Assembly (NCBI RefSeq): GCF_900099895.1
Contig: NZ_FNDY01000002.1
Location: 124,001-188,000, forward strand
Length of the DNA stretch: 64,000 nt
Reading direction: 5' to 3'
Source: Paenibacillus naphthalenovorans
Lineage (GTDB): Bacteria; Bacillota; Bacilli; Paenibacillales; NBRC-103111
The notes below the pieces were generated by a model that was not told where the DNA came from, made no database searches, and was given only the letters and a program-made list of their open reading frames with translations. Position numbers and translations under genes: made by a program. This document shows, piece after piece, positions 43,796 through 53,327 of the stretch. Position 1 is the stretch's first letter; each line of letters starts with the position of its first letter.

Positions 43796-44761
43796 TTAAC
43801 CGAACCGTTCCACCTCTTCCAGAGACGGCAGCGCGGCAATCGCCCCCACTTTCGTACAAACCATGGCTCCCACTTTATTGGAGAAGGCAATGATGCTCTT
43901 CCACGCTTCAAAGTTGTCGCACAAAGCATGCGGGTCCTTCGCGGACGCCAGCTGAAACAAGGTTGCGCCCACAAACGAGTCTCCGGCACCGGTGGAATCG
44001 ACAGACTTGATGGCGACGCTCGGAATCACGGCGTGCTGCCCGGCGGCGGAAAGCAGCGTCCCTTCCTTCCCCAGCGTGACGGCAATGACGCGCGCCCCCC
44101 ATTGATGCATGTCCCGCACGCCCTCCAGCCTATCTTCTTGCCCGGTAATCAGACGCAGCTCCTCGTCGCTCACCTTAACGAAATCGGCTTGTCCGATCCC
44201 TTTGCGCGAACGCTCGATGAATTCGGCTTCTCTTCCCTGCCACAGATTGGTCCGGAAATTCGGGTCGAAAGAGACGAATATTCCGCCTGTTTTGGCCTGA
44301 TCGATCAGTGCAAAATAGGTTTCGAGGGATTCGCCGCCAAGCAGGGCTGTTGCCGAACCAAAATGCATCACACGCGCTTTGGATATGTACTCCAGATCCA
44401 CATCGGCTATGGTCAGCCGCTCATCGGCGCCGCGGTAAAAGACAAAGTCCCGCTCCCCGTTCGCCTGCAAAGAAACGAAAGCCATGGTCGTTTTCACCGT
44501 ATCGTCTTTGGAAATCATCCGCGTAACGACGCCGGCCTGATCGAGCACCTCGATCAGAAACCCGCCGAACGGATCGCTGCCTACTTTGCCGACAAACGCC
44601 GCATTTCCCCCCAGCTTGGCGACGGCCGCCGACACATTCGCAGGGGCTCCGCCGGCTTGCTTGACAAAATTAGCGCCTTTCTTTAAATCGACATCAATGT
44701 CTGTACAAAAAAAATCGATTAAAAGCTCTCCTACACAAACGACAAGACCGGCTTGAACCAT
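43796..44761 (-). CDS. PfkB family sugar kinase (fructokinase-like)
   Basis: This 321-residue ribokinase-fold protein begins MVQAGLVVCVGELLIDF, has the N-terminal signature KQAGGAPANVSAAVAKLGG and the C-terminal DSTGAGDSFVGATLF with the catalytic Asp. It phosphorylates a ketose or keto-sugar acid; fructokinase is the usual annotation but 2-keto-3-deoxygluconate kinases share these motifs. The ATG at 44761 follows GGGGAG. It lies downstream of the dehydratase gene and, if co-transcribed, could act on its product. Confidence 0.85.
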   Translation of the reverse strand: MVQAGLVVCVGELLIDFFCTDIDVDLKKGANFVKQAGGAPANVSAAVAKLGGNAAFVGKVGSDPFGGFLIEVLDQAGVVTRMISKDDTVKTTMAFVSLQANGERDFVFYRGADERLTIADVDLEYISKARVMHFGSATALLGGESLETYFALIDQAKTGGIFVSFDPNFRTNLWQGREAEFIERSRKGIGQADFVKVSDEELRLITGQEDRLEGVRDMHQWGARVIAVTLGKEGTLLSAAGQHAVIPSVAIKSVDSTGAGDSFVGATLFQLASAKDPHALCDNFEAWKSIIAFSNKVGAMVCTKVGAIAALPSLEEVERFG

Positions 44762-44922
44762 GATCACAACTCCCCTGTTTTCATCAGAATCATCTTCAAA
44801 GCATCCATGCTTTAAACCTTTTAAGGCGAACCTTTGACCTCATGCTATCACGCCAACCCTATTTTTGTAAAACCTCTTTGCTCCCGATAAGCGCACCGGA
44901 CACGAGTTGTGCCCTGAAGCTG

Positions 44923-44956
44923 AACAGCCGAGGGGTCAGGCCACCCTTCGGCTGTT
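44923..44956 (-). terminator. Terminator-like hairpin after the dehydratase gene
   Basis: AACAGCCGAGGGGT and ACCCTTCGGCTGTT pair (one G-U) with a short loop. The minus strand T run is poor, so it may only attenuate before the PfkB gene. Confidence 0.45.
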
Positions 44957-44995
44957 TGCTTTAACGCTGTACATCGGCCAAGCACACCGCACGTT

Positions 44996-46969
44996 TTACC
45001 ATCCAAGCGCTTTCTTGCCGGCTTCGAGCAGCGTGATAATGCGGTCCACATCATACACGCTGCCGCGCCACGTTCCGCCGCTGGCCCCTTGGAGCGCCGC
45101 CCACAAGCGGGTATCGTCCGGCAGACCGGGGTCAGGGGCGAGACCGGGATGAGGCGATCGCCGGGCCAGCACCTCGGCTCCTTCCTCGGGCGTATAGAAG
45201 GTGTCCCCTTCGCCGACAAAATGCAGGCTGCCCTGCAGCCGTTCGCGGTCAATCACGACTTCAATCCAGTCGCCGTCCCGCAGCTTGCCGATCGGCCCGC
45301 CCGCAAGCGCTTCCGGACCTACATGGCCGATACAGGCGCCGGTGGATACACCTGAGAATCGCGCATCCGTAATCAGCGTCACATGCTTTCCGAACGGCAG
45401 ATGCTTCAACGCGGAAGTCAACTGGTACGTCTCTTCCATTCCCGAGCCGATCGGGCCGCGGCCGATCAGCACCATAATATCGCCGGCCACAATGCCTCCG
45501 GTCTTGATGGCCCGGATGGCATCCCGTTCAGCAGTAAACACCTTCGCCCGCCCTTTATGGCGATAAACGCCGCCGGGTCCCACAACCGTCGGATCGATGG
45601 AGGTCGATTTAATGACGGAGCCCTCCGGCGCGATATTTCCGGTCGGGAACGTGACGGTGGACGTCATTCCGTGGGCCCGTGCCTGCTCCGGACTCATGAT
45701 GACCTCATCGGGCCGGATCCCGTCCAATTGCTGCAGCGCCTCGCGCACCTTTGCCCTCCGCTCTGAGGTCTCCCACCAATCGAGCACAGTCCCCAGCGTC
45801 TCGCCCGTTACGGTAAGAACCGATTCGTCGAGCAAGCCGAGCTTGCGCAGATGCAGCATGACCTCAGGCACCCCTCCTGCCAGAAACACCCTGACCGTCG
45901 GATGGTACACGGGACCGTTCGGCAGAACGCTGACCAACCTCGGCACATCGCGGTTGACACGGTCCCAATCCTGAACGGCAGGGATAGTGCAGCCGGCCGC
46001 ATGAGCGATGGCCGGAATATGCAGCAGCAGGTTCGTGGAGCCGCCGAAGGCCGCGTGGACAACCATCGCATTGCGAATGGCCGCATCCGTGACGATGTCG
46101 CGTGTGCGCAGCCCCTTCGACTCCAGCGTCATGACGGCGCGGGCCGACTGGCGGGCGAGCTCGTGCCAGATCGGCTGACCGGACGGAGCAAGCGCCGCGT
46201 GCGGAACTGTCAGTCCGAGCGCTTCGGCGACGACTTGTGCCGTAGCGGCCGTACCCAGAAACTGACAGCCCCCGCCGGGCGTCGCACATGCCCGGCAGCC
46301 GAGGTCCGCCGCATCCTCCAGTGACAGTTCTCCATTCGAGTATCGCGCCCCGATCGTTTGGATTTTACCGGCATCCTCCCCGTTTGAAGGAGGCAGTGTC
46401 ACTCCCCCGGGGACAATGATACATGGCAGCTCGCGCATGGCTGCAAGAGCCGTCAGCATCGCCGGCAGGCCCTTATCGCAGGTAGCGATGCCGATGACCG
46501 CTTTGCGTGTGGGAAGCGAACGGATCAATCTGCGGAAGACCATGGCCGCGTCATTGCGATAAGGCAGCGAGTCGAACATCCCCTCGGTGCCCTGACTTCT
46601 TCCGTCGCACGGATCGCTGACATACCCTGCGAACGGCACTCCGCCGATCTTCCGGATTTCATTGGCCGCATCCTGCATCAGCAGCCCTACTTCCCAATGG
46701 CCGGTATGGTACCCGAGCGCGATCGGACGGCCGTCCTCCGCACGAATCCCTCCCTGGGTGCTGAGCAGCAGCACCTGCTTGCCGTTCAGTTCGGACGGCT
46801 TCCAGCCCATCCCTACGTTTTGCGTCAGCCCGAACAGATTCCCGCTCGGCTCATGGAGCAGCATGTCCGGCGTCAGTGGAAGCGTACCTTGAGGGCCTTG
46901 TGCATGTGTATGAAGCCGGTATAATTGTTCGCCTTGAGTTCCCATGATAGATGTCAATAATTCACTCAT
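44996..46969 (-). CDS. YjhG/YagF-type sugar-acid (D-xylonate) dehydratase
   Basis: This 657-residue IlvD/Edd superfamily protein is long, as in the YjhG/YagF subgroup, which dehydrates D-xylonate to 2-keto-3-deoxy-xylonate. Candidate Fe-S ligands are Cys121 ([13 protein letters not shown]), Cys164 (CDKGLP) and Cys235 ([10 protein letters not shown]). Metal and substrate loops [20 protein letters not shown] and the C-terminal [20 protein letters not shown] are conserved. The ATG has AGGGAGAG upstream. It has its own leader with a large palindrome and follows an IclR regulator gene. Confidence 0.88.
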   Translation of the reverse strand: MSELLTSIMGTQGEQLYRLHTHAQGPQGTLPLTPDMLLHEPSGNLFGLTQNVGMGWKPSELNGKQVLLLSTQGGIRAEDGRPIALGYHTGHWEVGLLMQDAANEIRKIGGVPFAGYVSDPCDGRSQGTEGMFDSLPYRNDAAMVFRRLIRSLPTRKAVIGIATCDKGLPAMLTALAAMRELPCIIVPGGVTLPPSNGEDAGKIQTIGARYSNGELSLEDAADLGCRACATPGGGCQFLGTAATAQVVAEALGLTVPHAALAPSGQPIWHELARQSARAVMTLESKGLRTRDIVTDAAIRNAMVVHAAFGGSTNLLLHIPAIAHAAGCTIPAVQDWDRVNRDVPRLVSVLPNGPVYHPTVRVFLAGGVPEVMLHLRKLGLLDESVLTVTGETLGTVLDWWETSERRAKVREALQQLDGIRPDEVIMSPEQARAHGMTSTVTFPTGNIAPEGSVIKSTSIDPTVVGPGGVYRHKGRAKVFTAERDAIRAIKTGGIVAGDIMVLIGRGPIGSGMEETYQLTSALKHLPFGKHVTLITDARFSGVSTGACIGHVGPEALAGGPIGKLRDGDWIEVVIDRERLQGSLHFVGEGDTFYTPEEGAEVLARRSPHPGLAPDPGLPDDTRLWAALQGASGGTWRGSVYDVDRIITLLEAGKKALGW

Positions 46970-47015
46970 GTCATTCTCTCCCTTTTGCCACCGGACTTTT
47001 ACCCGGTTATTGTTT

Positions 47016-47044
47016 TATATTATAAAACTTGGTTTTATAATATA
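47016..47044. promoter_or_regulatory. 29-bp palindrome upstream of the dehydratase: probable IclR operator
   Basis: Two perfect 13-bp arms, TATATTATAAAAC and GTTTTATAATATA, surround TTG. It lies 47 bp before the dehydratase ATG and just after iclR. IclR-family proteins bind palindromes of this kind, so regulation of the dehydratase by the neighbouring IclR protein is the natural reading. Confidence 0.65.
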
Positions 47045-47091
47045 GCTAAAAAGAAACGGGTCAAGCTTATACAAGCTTGCCGCCCGCGTGT

Positions 47092-47859
47092 TCACCTGAG
47101 CATGACGCCGTATCCCATCCGCTCGGAAAGCTCTTCGACGGTCTGCAGCAGGAGCTTGACGTACTCCTCTTTATCCTCATCCGTCACTCTCGCTTTGAGC
47201 ATCGATACGCTGATCGCCGCAATCACTTCCCCCGAATGGTCCCTGACCGCCGCGGCGATACAGAAAACCCCAGGCTCGTTCTCCTGATCATCCGTAGCAT
47301 ATCCCCGCTTTCTTACACGCTCCAGTTCCTGTAAAAAAGCCTCTTCGGTCCGGATTGTTTTCTCCGTGTGCTTTTGATATTCGTACCCTTTAAGAATGGA
47401 GCGGATCTGCTCCGGCGATTTAAAGGCAATAAGGGCTTTCCCTACGGCGCTGCAGTGCAGTGGAATGCGTCGGCCTATACGGGAATACCGTATGACGGCT
47501 TTATCGCCTTCCACCTTATCGATGTAAACGCCTTCTTTCCCGTCCAGAATAACCAGATGGGCGGTTTGCCCTGTCGTTTTGGAAAGCTTCTGCAAGAAAG
47601 GATTGGCCGCCTGCCGAATATCCAGGCTTTGGACCAGCCGGCTGCTTCGCTCCAGCAGCTTCATCCCTAACCGGTATTTGCCGTTATCCGGATTTTGTTC
47701 GATATAATGATATTCCTGTAATGTTTTTAACAAAGAATGAACCGTGCTTTTATGCAAGTCCATCCGGCTGCTGATTTCTGTGATCTTCAATTCTTTATGG
47801 TATTCGTCGAACAGATCCAGAATGCGCAGCGCTCTCTCGACCGACTGAATGATCGGCAA
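47092..47859 (-). CDS. IclR family transcriptional regulator
   Basis: The 255-residue protein has an N-terminal winged helix (QSVERALRILDLFDEYHKEL then ITEISSRMDLHKSTVHSLLK) and the IclR effector domain with RIGRRIPLHCSAVGKALIA. IclR proteins of the KdgR type control sugar-acid use, fitting the downstream dehydratase and kinase. The start is a TTG at 47859 with GGGGGTG upstream. It is followed by the palindrome at 47016-47044. Confidence 0.93.
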   Translation of the reverse strand: MPIIQSVERALRILDLFDEYHKELKITEISSRMDLHKSTVHSLLKTLQEYHYIEQNPDNGKYRLGMKLLERSSRLVQSLDIRQAANPFLQKLSKTTGQTAHLVILDGKEGVYIDKVEGDKAVIRYSRIGRRIPLHCSAVGKALIAFKSPEQIRSILKGYEYQKHTEKTIRTEEAFLQELERVRKRGYATDDQENEPGVFCIAAAVRDHSGEVIAAISVSMLKARVTDEDKEEYVKLLLQTVEELSERMGYGVMLR

Positions 47860-48275
47860 AGGATGGACACCCCCACTTCTTTGGAGTTGTAACTCAGGTT
47901 TATTCTACTATATCGGATGGAGCGTTCACCAGCAAGACTTATTTTTCAGTCCGCTCCGGAAACCGGGGCCGAAACGGGCCTGTCCTCCTCCTGCCGCGGT
48001 CTGCCCAATCGTGTACGGAAGGTATGCCAATGCCATGACAGCTTCTTCCCTCCGCTTTATGTTATTGTTTCACCGAATACCACCGTCTGTCAATAGATTA
48101 ACGAAATGTCCGCGGCACGGCGGATCCGATTTTTTCAGCCAACGTTCAATTATAATCGCCGCTGGGTATTGTCCAAATTGAAAAAAGCCGACAGTTCCGA
48201 AGTCCGTTCCGGAAATATCGGCTTCCAGGCGCTTCTCGCGGAATGGAAGACTCCTGTTAGGTATTGAAGGTCTTT
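47860..48275. other. Gene-free interval between iclR and the LTA-synthase-like gene
   Basis: These 416 bases hold the promoter region of iclR (minus strand) and the terminator of the LTA-synthase-like gene at 48181-48224. Open frames here have no ribosome sites or family features, and no RNA structure stood out. Confidence 0.55.
48181..48224 (-). terminator. Terminator after the LTA-synthase-like gene
   Basis: AAGCCGA and TCGGCTT pair around an inner TTCCG/CGGAA stem, followed by TTTTTT on the minus strand. Confidence 0.8.
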
Positions 48276-50381
48276 TTATGGCATATCCGCTGCTGTCATC
48301 CGGGTTTGAACATAAGCATTCGATTTGGCTACGATATGACCCTTGGAATCCTCGACCACAATCTCCAGCTTCCAGGGAAACTCCGCCTCCGTCTCCGGCT
48401 CGACAATAGCCGTCAATTCATGTTTATCGGTCCATGCTGTCTTCACCGGTTTATCATTGATATGCAAGATACTATTATGCGGCAGATCTCTGCCGGTGAT
48501 TTTGACAATCCGTTCCCGGCCGGTTTCATTCACATGAACATGATCAATCTGCAGATCGCCAAAGCCTAAAACATAAGCCGGGTCTTTAATGGTGTTTTTC
48601 CAATCGCCATAGCCGTATTGTTTTCCGAACAGAATATCGTACTGCAGCTTTTCATATTCCTTTAACGCCTCCTCGTCGATTCCCATTTGCGGATAGTAAT
48701 TTTTGGGAGGAATCACGGGAGTGTGCTGAGCGAGCCGATACAAATAATCGGTATAATAGCTGCCGGGTCTTTGCGCCAGCTTCAGCACATAAGGCCCCAG
48801 AAATGATGGACTCATATTTAACTGTTCCTTGTGCTCCGGCAAATAATTGTTCCATACAAGAACCGGAACACGATACATTTTGTCAAGAAAATTCGGGTCG
48901 TTCTCCTGCAAATAGCCGCAGTCTTTATACGCTTTGTAGTTATCCCCGAGACTTGGCAGATGATCGCCGAAGAAAACAATGATCGTCGGCTCTCCCTTTT
49001 GCTCATAGTGCGTCACCAAACGCTTAAGCATATCGTCCGCACCCAAGAGCCCTTGCGCATACGTTTCAATAAGACCCTTGGACTCTCCGGTCACTCCGGT
49101 CACCTGAATCGTATTTTCCTTGAACTTCCCGGGGGAATAGTGGTAATGGTTCTCCATCGTATTGGCAAAAACAAAATCGGGTCCCGGCGTCTCATCGCTT
49201 GATTGAATGATATATTTGGCCACAGCCCGGTCGGCTATATAAGGTCCCTCGTAATCCGGTTCAAAAAATTCCTGCGAAATATATTTGGAGAAGCCGAAAT
49301 GGTTGTATACGTTCTTGCTGTTGTAAAACCAGCTGTGAAACGGGTTGATCGCCGTAGCTTCATACCCCTGACGCCTCAAAATGCTCGCAAGCGAATCGGT
49401 TGCTTTATGGATATATTGGTTATACGGAATCGAGCCCTGCGGCAAAAAGCGCATCGAATTGCCCGTCAGCACTTCAAATTCCACATTTGCGGTCCCGCCG
49501 CCATACTGTGGGGACAGCAGGGTGCCGCTTGTATACTTTTCGACTAACGAATGGTAGAACGGCAGAGGATCCCGACTAAACTTCAATCCCTCAACCCGGG
49601 TGATGTCCCAGAACGATTCGCTCAAAACGATAATAATATTAGGCTTGACGTCCCCCGCCTGCGTTACCGCAGGAGTGACGCCCGAGGCAATCGACCGAAT
49701 GGAGGACTCATCGTACCCCTTCGGCGCTTTCAGGAAAAGATATTTTAAATTCATCATGGTCGTTAACAAAAAGCCGTTGGTTTTTACATTCAGCGTTTGG
49801 TCGTATGCGATATTTTTGATCTTTGCCAGCCTGGTTAACGAGAGCTCTCCGTCGTTATAGATAGAAACCAGCAGCAAGGCGGAAATCAGCCCCATCGCAA
49901 CCCGCTGCTTTCTGCCTATCTGAAGCGCTGTCTTCGAAAGCTTGTAAAGCAGCAGAATGCTGATCACAAAGAATAGAATGAACCCGGACATGACCGTAAA
50001 ACTCAGCAGACCGCCGAGATAGGGTGTCATATCTTTCGTTTCGCTGGCCAACAGCAAATCCCATGGCAAAAAAGGCACGCCCAAAATTTCCAGTTTAATT
50101 CCGCTGATCAGCCCGAAAGCTAAGCATAATGCGGCTATGAGCCAAAACGAAAGACGTATGCTGCCCGTGAGCGCCGTTAGAAATAGCAATAAGCCTAAAA
50201 CAATCAAGGTATTGAGAAGCAGCTCCGGGACCGCATCGAAAGTCCATCCGAAGGCATCCAGCCATTGGCCGCGGCTTAATAGCTCTACCAAAAATACAAT
50301 CCAAAGAGAACATAAAAGCAGGGGCAGACGGCGCACCGTAACAAGCCCGTATCGACGAAGTGAAAGTTGCAGTTCTCCCAT
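48276..50381 (-). CDS. Lipoteichoic acid synthase-like sulfatase-fold membrane protein
   Basis: The 701-residue protein has five N-terminal membrane segments (about 18-190) and an extracellular sulfatase-fold domain. Active-site features are NIIIVLSESFWD (metal Glu), YGGGTANVEFEVLTG (probable nucleophilic Thr), FANTMENHYHYSP (His) and FFGDHLPSLG (Asp/His). A C-terminal extension with beta-strand character (about 590-701) is unusual for LtaS itself. It probably transfers glycerol phosphate or a related group to a cell-wall polymer. The ATG has GTGGGG upstream. Its neighbours give no more clue. Confidence 0.87.
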   Translation of the reverse strand: MGELQLSLRRYGLVTVRRLPLLLCSLWIVFLVELLSRGQWLDAFGWTFDAVPELLLNTLIVLGLLLFLTALTGSIRLSFWLIAALCLAFGLISGIKLEILGVPFLPWDLLLASETKDMTPYLGGLLSFTVMSGFILFFVISILLLYKLSKTALQIGRKQRVAMGLISALLLVSIYNDGELSLTRLAKIKNIAYDQTLNVKTNGFLLTTMMNLKYLFLKAPKGYDESSIRSIASGVTPAVTQAGDVKPNIIIVLSESFWDITRVEGLKFSRDPLPFYHSLVEKYTSGTLLSPQYGGGTANVEFEVLTGNSMRFLPQGSIPYNQYIHKATDSLASILRRQGYEATAINPFHSWFYNSKNVYNHFGFSKYISQEFFEPDYEGPYIADRAVAKYIIQSSDETPGPDFVFANTMENHYHYSPGKFKENTIQVTGVTGESKGLIETYAQGLLGADDMLKRLVTHYEQKGEPTIIVFFGDHLPSLGDNYKAYKDCGYLQENDPNFLDKMYRVPVLVWNNYLPEHKEQLNMSPSFLGPYVLKLAQRPGSYYTDYLYRLAQHTPVIPPKNYYPQMGIDEEALKEYEKLQYDILFGKQYGYGDWKNTIKDPAYVLGFGDLQIDHVHVNETGRERIVKITGRDLPHNSILHINDKPVKTAWTDKHELTAIVEPETEAEFPWKLEIVVEDSKGHIVAKSNAYVQTRMTAADMP

Positions 50382-50571
50382 GTTTTCCCCACTCTTTTGG
50401 AAATATTAATGTTTTGTAAATTCCATGCAATAGTATAGCACAATTTATTCTTTTTGGAGCTTGCTCCGGCTTAATTTTTTTGGTTGCGATGAAGTCATTT
50501 GGTATAATGGGGGGGAGCCAGGAAATGGTTTGATCCTGCTATCCAAAATTCTAATCAATCGGAGGAAACTT

Positions 50572-51735
50572 ATGGATACGTTTATGTACTATAATCCGAC
50601 CCGACTTTATTTCGGTAAAGATACAATGGAGCATCTCGGTACGCAAATCCCGCCCATCGGCAGGAAGATTCTGCTTGTTTACGGGGGAGGCAGCATCAAG
50701 AAAAACGGGGTTTACGATGAAGTCATGCGCCGGTTGAACGGTTTTGATGCTCACGTGCATGAATTAAGCGGCGTCGAACCAAATCCCCGATTGACCACTG
50801 TACAAAGAGGGATCGACCTCTGCCGAAAAGAAGGGATTGATTTCATTCTCGCCGTTGGCGGGGGCAGCGTCATCGATTGTGCTAAAGCCATTGCCATTGG
50901 CGCCAAGTTTAAAGGCGATGTATGGGATATTATTACACGCAAGGCGACGGCTGAAGAAGCCCTGCCTCTCGGTACGGTGCTTACTTTGGCGGCCACCGGA
51001 TCGGAGATGAATTCGGGTTCCGTTATCACCAATTGGGAAACGCAGGAAAAGTACGGTTGGAGCAGTCCGCTGGTGTTCCCCAAATTCTCCATCCTCAATC
51101 CCGAGTTTACTTATACGGTGCCCAAAGACCAAACGGTTTACGGGATCGTCGATATCATGTCGCATGTGATAGAACAGTATTTCAACCATACCGGAAATAC
51201 CCCGGTCCAGGACGGGTTTTGTGAAACCATTCTCCGTACCGTGATCGCCACAGCGCCCAAGCTGCTGGAAAATCTGAAGCAGTACGAACACCGCGAAACG
51301 ATTCTGTACTGCGGGACGATGGCTTTAAACGGCACGCTTGCCATGGGAATCCGCGGTGACTGGGCTACCCATAACATTGAGCACGCCGTGAGCGCCGTCT
51401 ACGACATTCCGCACGGCGGAGGATTGGCGATTCTTTTCCCTAACTGGATGGAACATGTGCTGGATGAAGGCGTCTCACGGTTCAAGCAATTCGCCGTTAA
51501 TGTATTCGGGATTGATCCCCAGGGCAAGAGCGACCGCGAAACGGCTTTGGAAGGCATTCGGGCACTTCGTTCCTTCTGGTCCTCCATCGGCGCACCCAGT
51601 CGGCTGGCGGACTATGGCATCAACGCAGAGAAGTTGGAGCTGATGGCGGACAAAGCGATGGCCAGGGGCGTGTTCGGACACTTTAAATCCCTCGACCGTG
51701 AAGATGTCCTTGCGATTTACCGCAAATCGTTATAA
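50572..51735 (+). CDS. Iron-containing alcohol dehydrogenase (YugJ/BdhA-like)
   Basis: The 387-residue protein is a type III alcohol dehydrogenase: nucleotide-binding [18 protein letters not shown] near the start, [13 protein letters not shown], and metal ligands Asp and three His in [11 protein letters not shown] and [20 protein letters not shown]. It resembles NADPH-dependent butanol dehydrogenases, with an aldehyde or alcohol substrate unassigned. The ATG at 50572 has GGAGG eight bases upstream; a longer frame from 50461 is not conserved. Confidence 0.93.
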   Translation: MDTFMYYNPTRLYFGKDTMEHLGTQIPPIGRKILLVYGGGSIKKNGVYDEVMRRLNGFDAHVHELSGVEPNPRLTTVQRGIDLCRKEGIDFILAVGGGSVIDCAKAIAIGAKFKGDVWDIITRKATAEEALPLGTVLTLAATGSEMNSGSVITNWETQEKYGWSSPLVFPKFSILNPEFTYTVPKDQTVYGIVDIMSHVIEQYFNHTGNTPVQDGFCETILRTVIATAPKLLENLKQYEHRETILYCGTMALNGTLAMGIRGDWATHNIEHAVSAVYDIPHGGGLAILFPNWMEHVLDEGVSRFKQFAVNVFGIDPQGKSDRETALEGIRALRSFWSSIGAPSRLADYGINAEKLELMADKAMARGVFGHFKSLDREDVLAIYRKSL

Positions 51736-51743
51736 AACAAACG

Positions 51744-51790
51744 AGAAGGCTGCTAACCGGCTTGGGCAAGTGCGGTGCAGCCTTCTTCTT
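51744..51790. terminator. Bidirectional terminator between ADH and SLC13 genes
   Basis: AGAAGGCTGC and GCAGCCTTCT form a 10-bp stem, followed by TCTTTG on the plus strand; the genes on both sides converge here. Confidence 0.8.
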
Positions 51791-51837
51791 TGATTGACTC
51801 CATTGGCTCGGGTGCCGAATCGCTTAAACTATCTGAA

Positions 51838-53238
51838 TTATCCGGGATATACGCTCAGGCCGAGCAGCGGCCAATAGAAGAAAGCGGCAAGCATCGTAAC
51901 CAGGAAAAGAAGCAGGGTGATCCAACTGCCGACGACCAGATAATCCTTCCCCGTGTAATAACCCATAGCAAAGGTAGTCATGCTGCCGGCAGATTGGGTC
52001 GGGATAAAATAACCGATGCTGCTGGCCGCTACGCAGAGCATCCCGAGCCAGAGCGGATTCAGTTCGCTTCCGGCGGCGAACGTCAATGCCACGGGAAGCA
52101 AGGAAGCCACCATGGCGGTATAGTTGGTAAATCCGATTCGAATAAGAATAAAGGCCGTCATCATGGCAGCGGCGAGAATGGCTGCCGGCAGATCCGCCAA
52201 TAAGCTCGTGGCCAAACCGGAGGCCCATCTTACCACGCCGCTTTCATTGAGAGCATCCGCCAGCGCAAAGCCGGCGGCAAACAACAGCGGAACTCCCCAA
52301 TCCACCTTGCCCATCGCTTCTTTCCAGGTTAATAATTGAATGCCTGGAATGAACAACAGCGTGACCACCAGAACGCCGGTCAGGGCTATCGGAAGATGGT
52401 GCAAACTGCCGGTCATCCAAAGAAGCGCAAGCAGCAGATAGAGTGCAATCAGTTTCTTCTCCGCTGCAGTCATAGGGCCGAGCTTCTCTTTTTCCTGTCT
52501 GAAAAACCGATCGCTCCCGGTCAATACGGCTGTTTCGGGCGGAAATAAATAAAGGAGCAGCATCCACATAGCGGCGAGAACAACGACGACAATCGGCATC
52601 ATCAACAGCATCCAGTCTACATAACTCCACCGATGACCTAACATGGAGTCAAATAATCCTACGGCATAAATGGAGCCCCCGGCTCCCGTAAGCAGACCGA
52701 TCGTGCTGACATAGGGTACGAAAGTGACGGTGAGGAGCACTAATTTCCCGAAATGGGCGCCACCTTGTTCTTTCATGGTTTCAATCATCCCTATGCTTAC
52801 CGGCAAAAGCACAGTTAACCGGCCCAATGCGTTCGGCATGAAAAACGTAAGCAAAAATGCGATCACAATCAGGTACAAGATAATCGATTTGACGCTGCCT
52901 CCCGCCAACAGCAGCATATTATAGGCAAGACGCTTGTCTAAAGCATACTTCTCCACCGCCACTCCCATGATGAGCATGGATAAGATCAGCCATATTTCTT
53001 CTTCGCCCAGCGCCTGCGCAGCCTGTTCGAACGGCAGGATGCCCAGCAGCGAGACGAGAACGACGACCATCATACTGGTGACGGAGGCTGGAATGACGTT
53101 GGTTAACCAAAGGACGACCGCCAAGACCAGAATCGCTATAGCGCTCCAGCCCTCGCTGCCCATCGTTGAAGATTGCGGTAATACCGGCGACAACAATACA
53201 AACAGAAAACAAACCGCGACCGCTGCCTGTTTTAACAT
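51838..53238 (-). CDS. SLC13 (DASS) family carboxylate or anion transporter
   Basis: The 466-residue protein (ATG at 53238 after GAGGTGG) has about 11-12 hydrophobic segments with DASS features: ALGEEEIWLILSMLIMGVAV, FFMPNALGRLTVLLPVSIGM and the C-terminal GYFIPTQSAGSMTTFAMGYY. Transporters of this family carry di- or tricarboxylates with sodium, or sulfate. The specific substrate is unclear. It stands alone, between ADH and the AraC sensor. Confidence 0.88.
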   Translation of the reverse strand: MLKQAAVAVCFLFVLLSPVLPQSSTMGSEGWSAIAILVLAVVLWLTNVIPASVTSMMVVVLVSLLGILPFEQAAQALGEEEIWLILSMLIMGVAVEKYALDKRLAYNMLLLAGGSVKSIILYLIVIAFLLTFFMPNALGRLTVLLPVSIGMIETMKEQGGAHFGKLVLLTVTFVPYVSTIGLLTGAGGSIYAVGLFDSMLGHRWSYVDWMLLMMPIVVVVLAAMWMLLLYLFPPETAVLTGSDRFFRQEKEKLGPMTAAEKKLIALYLLLALLWMTGSLHHLPIALTGVLVVTLLFIPGIQLLTWKEAMGKVDWGVPLLFAAGFALADALNESGVVRWASGLATSLLADLPAAILAAAMMTAFILIRIGFTNYTAMVASLLPVALTFAAGSELNPLWLGMLCVAASSIGYFIPTQSAGSMTTFAMGYYTGKDYLVVGSWITLLLFLVTMLAAFFYWPLLGLSVYPG

Positions 53239-53327
53239 GATGTACCACCTCATCAAGTCATGCTGCAAATTTTATTTCATACGATACGTCTTAACATACG
53301 AGGCAAATCCGCATGCCGTGCCTGCGT

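Noticed and set aside
47849-48181. 110-codon plus-strand frame between iclR and the LTA-synthase-like gene
   Set aside because: No family match, no ribosome site and atypical Cys/Pro/Arg-rich composition.
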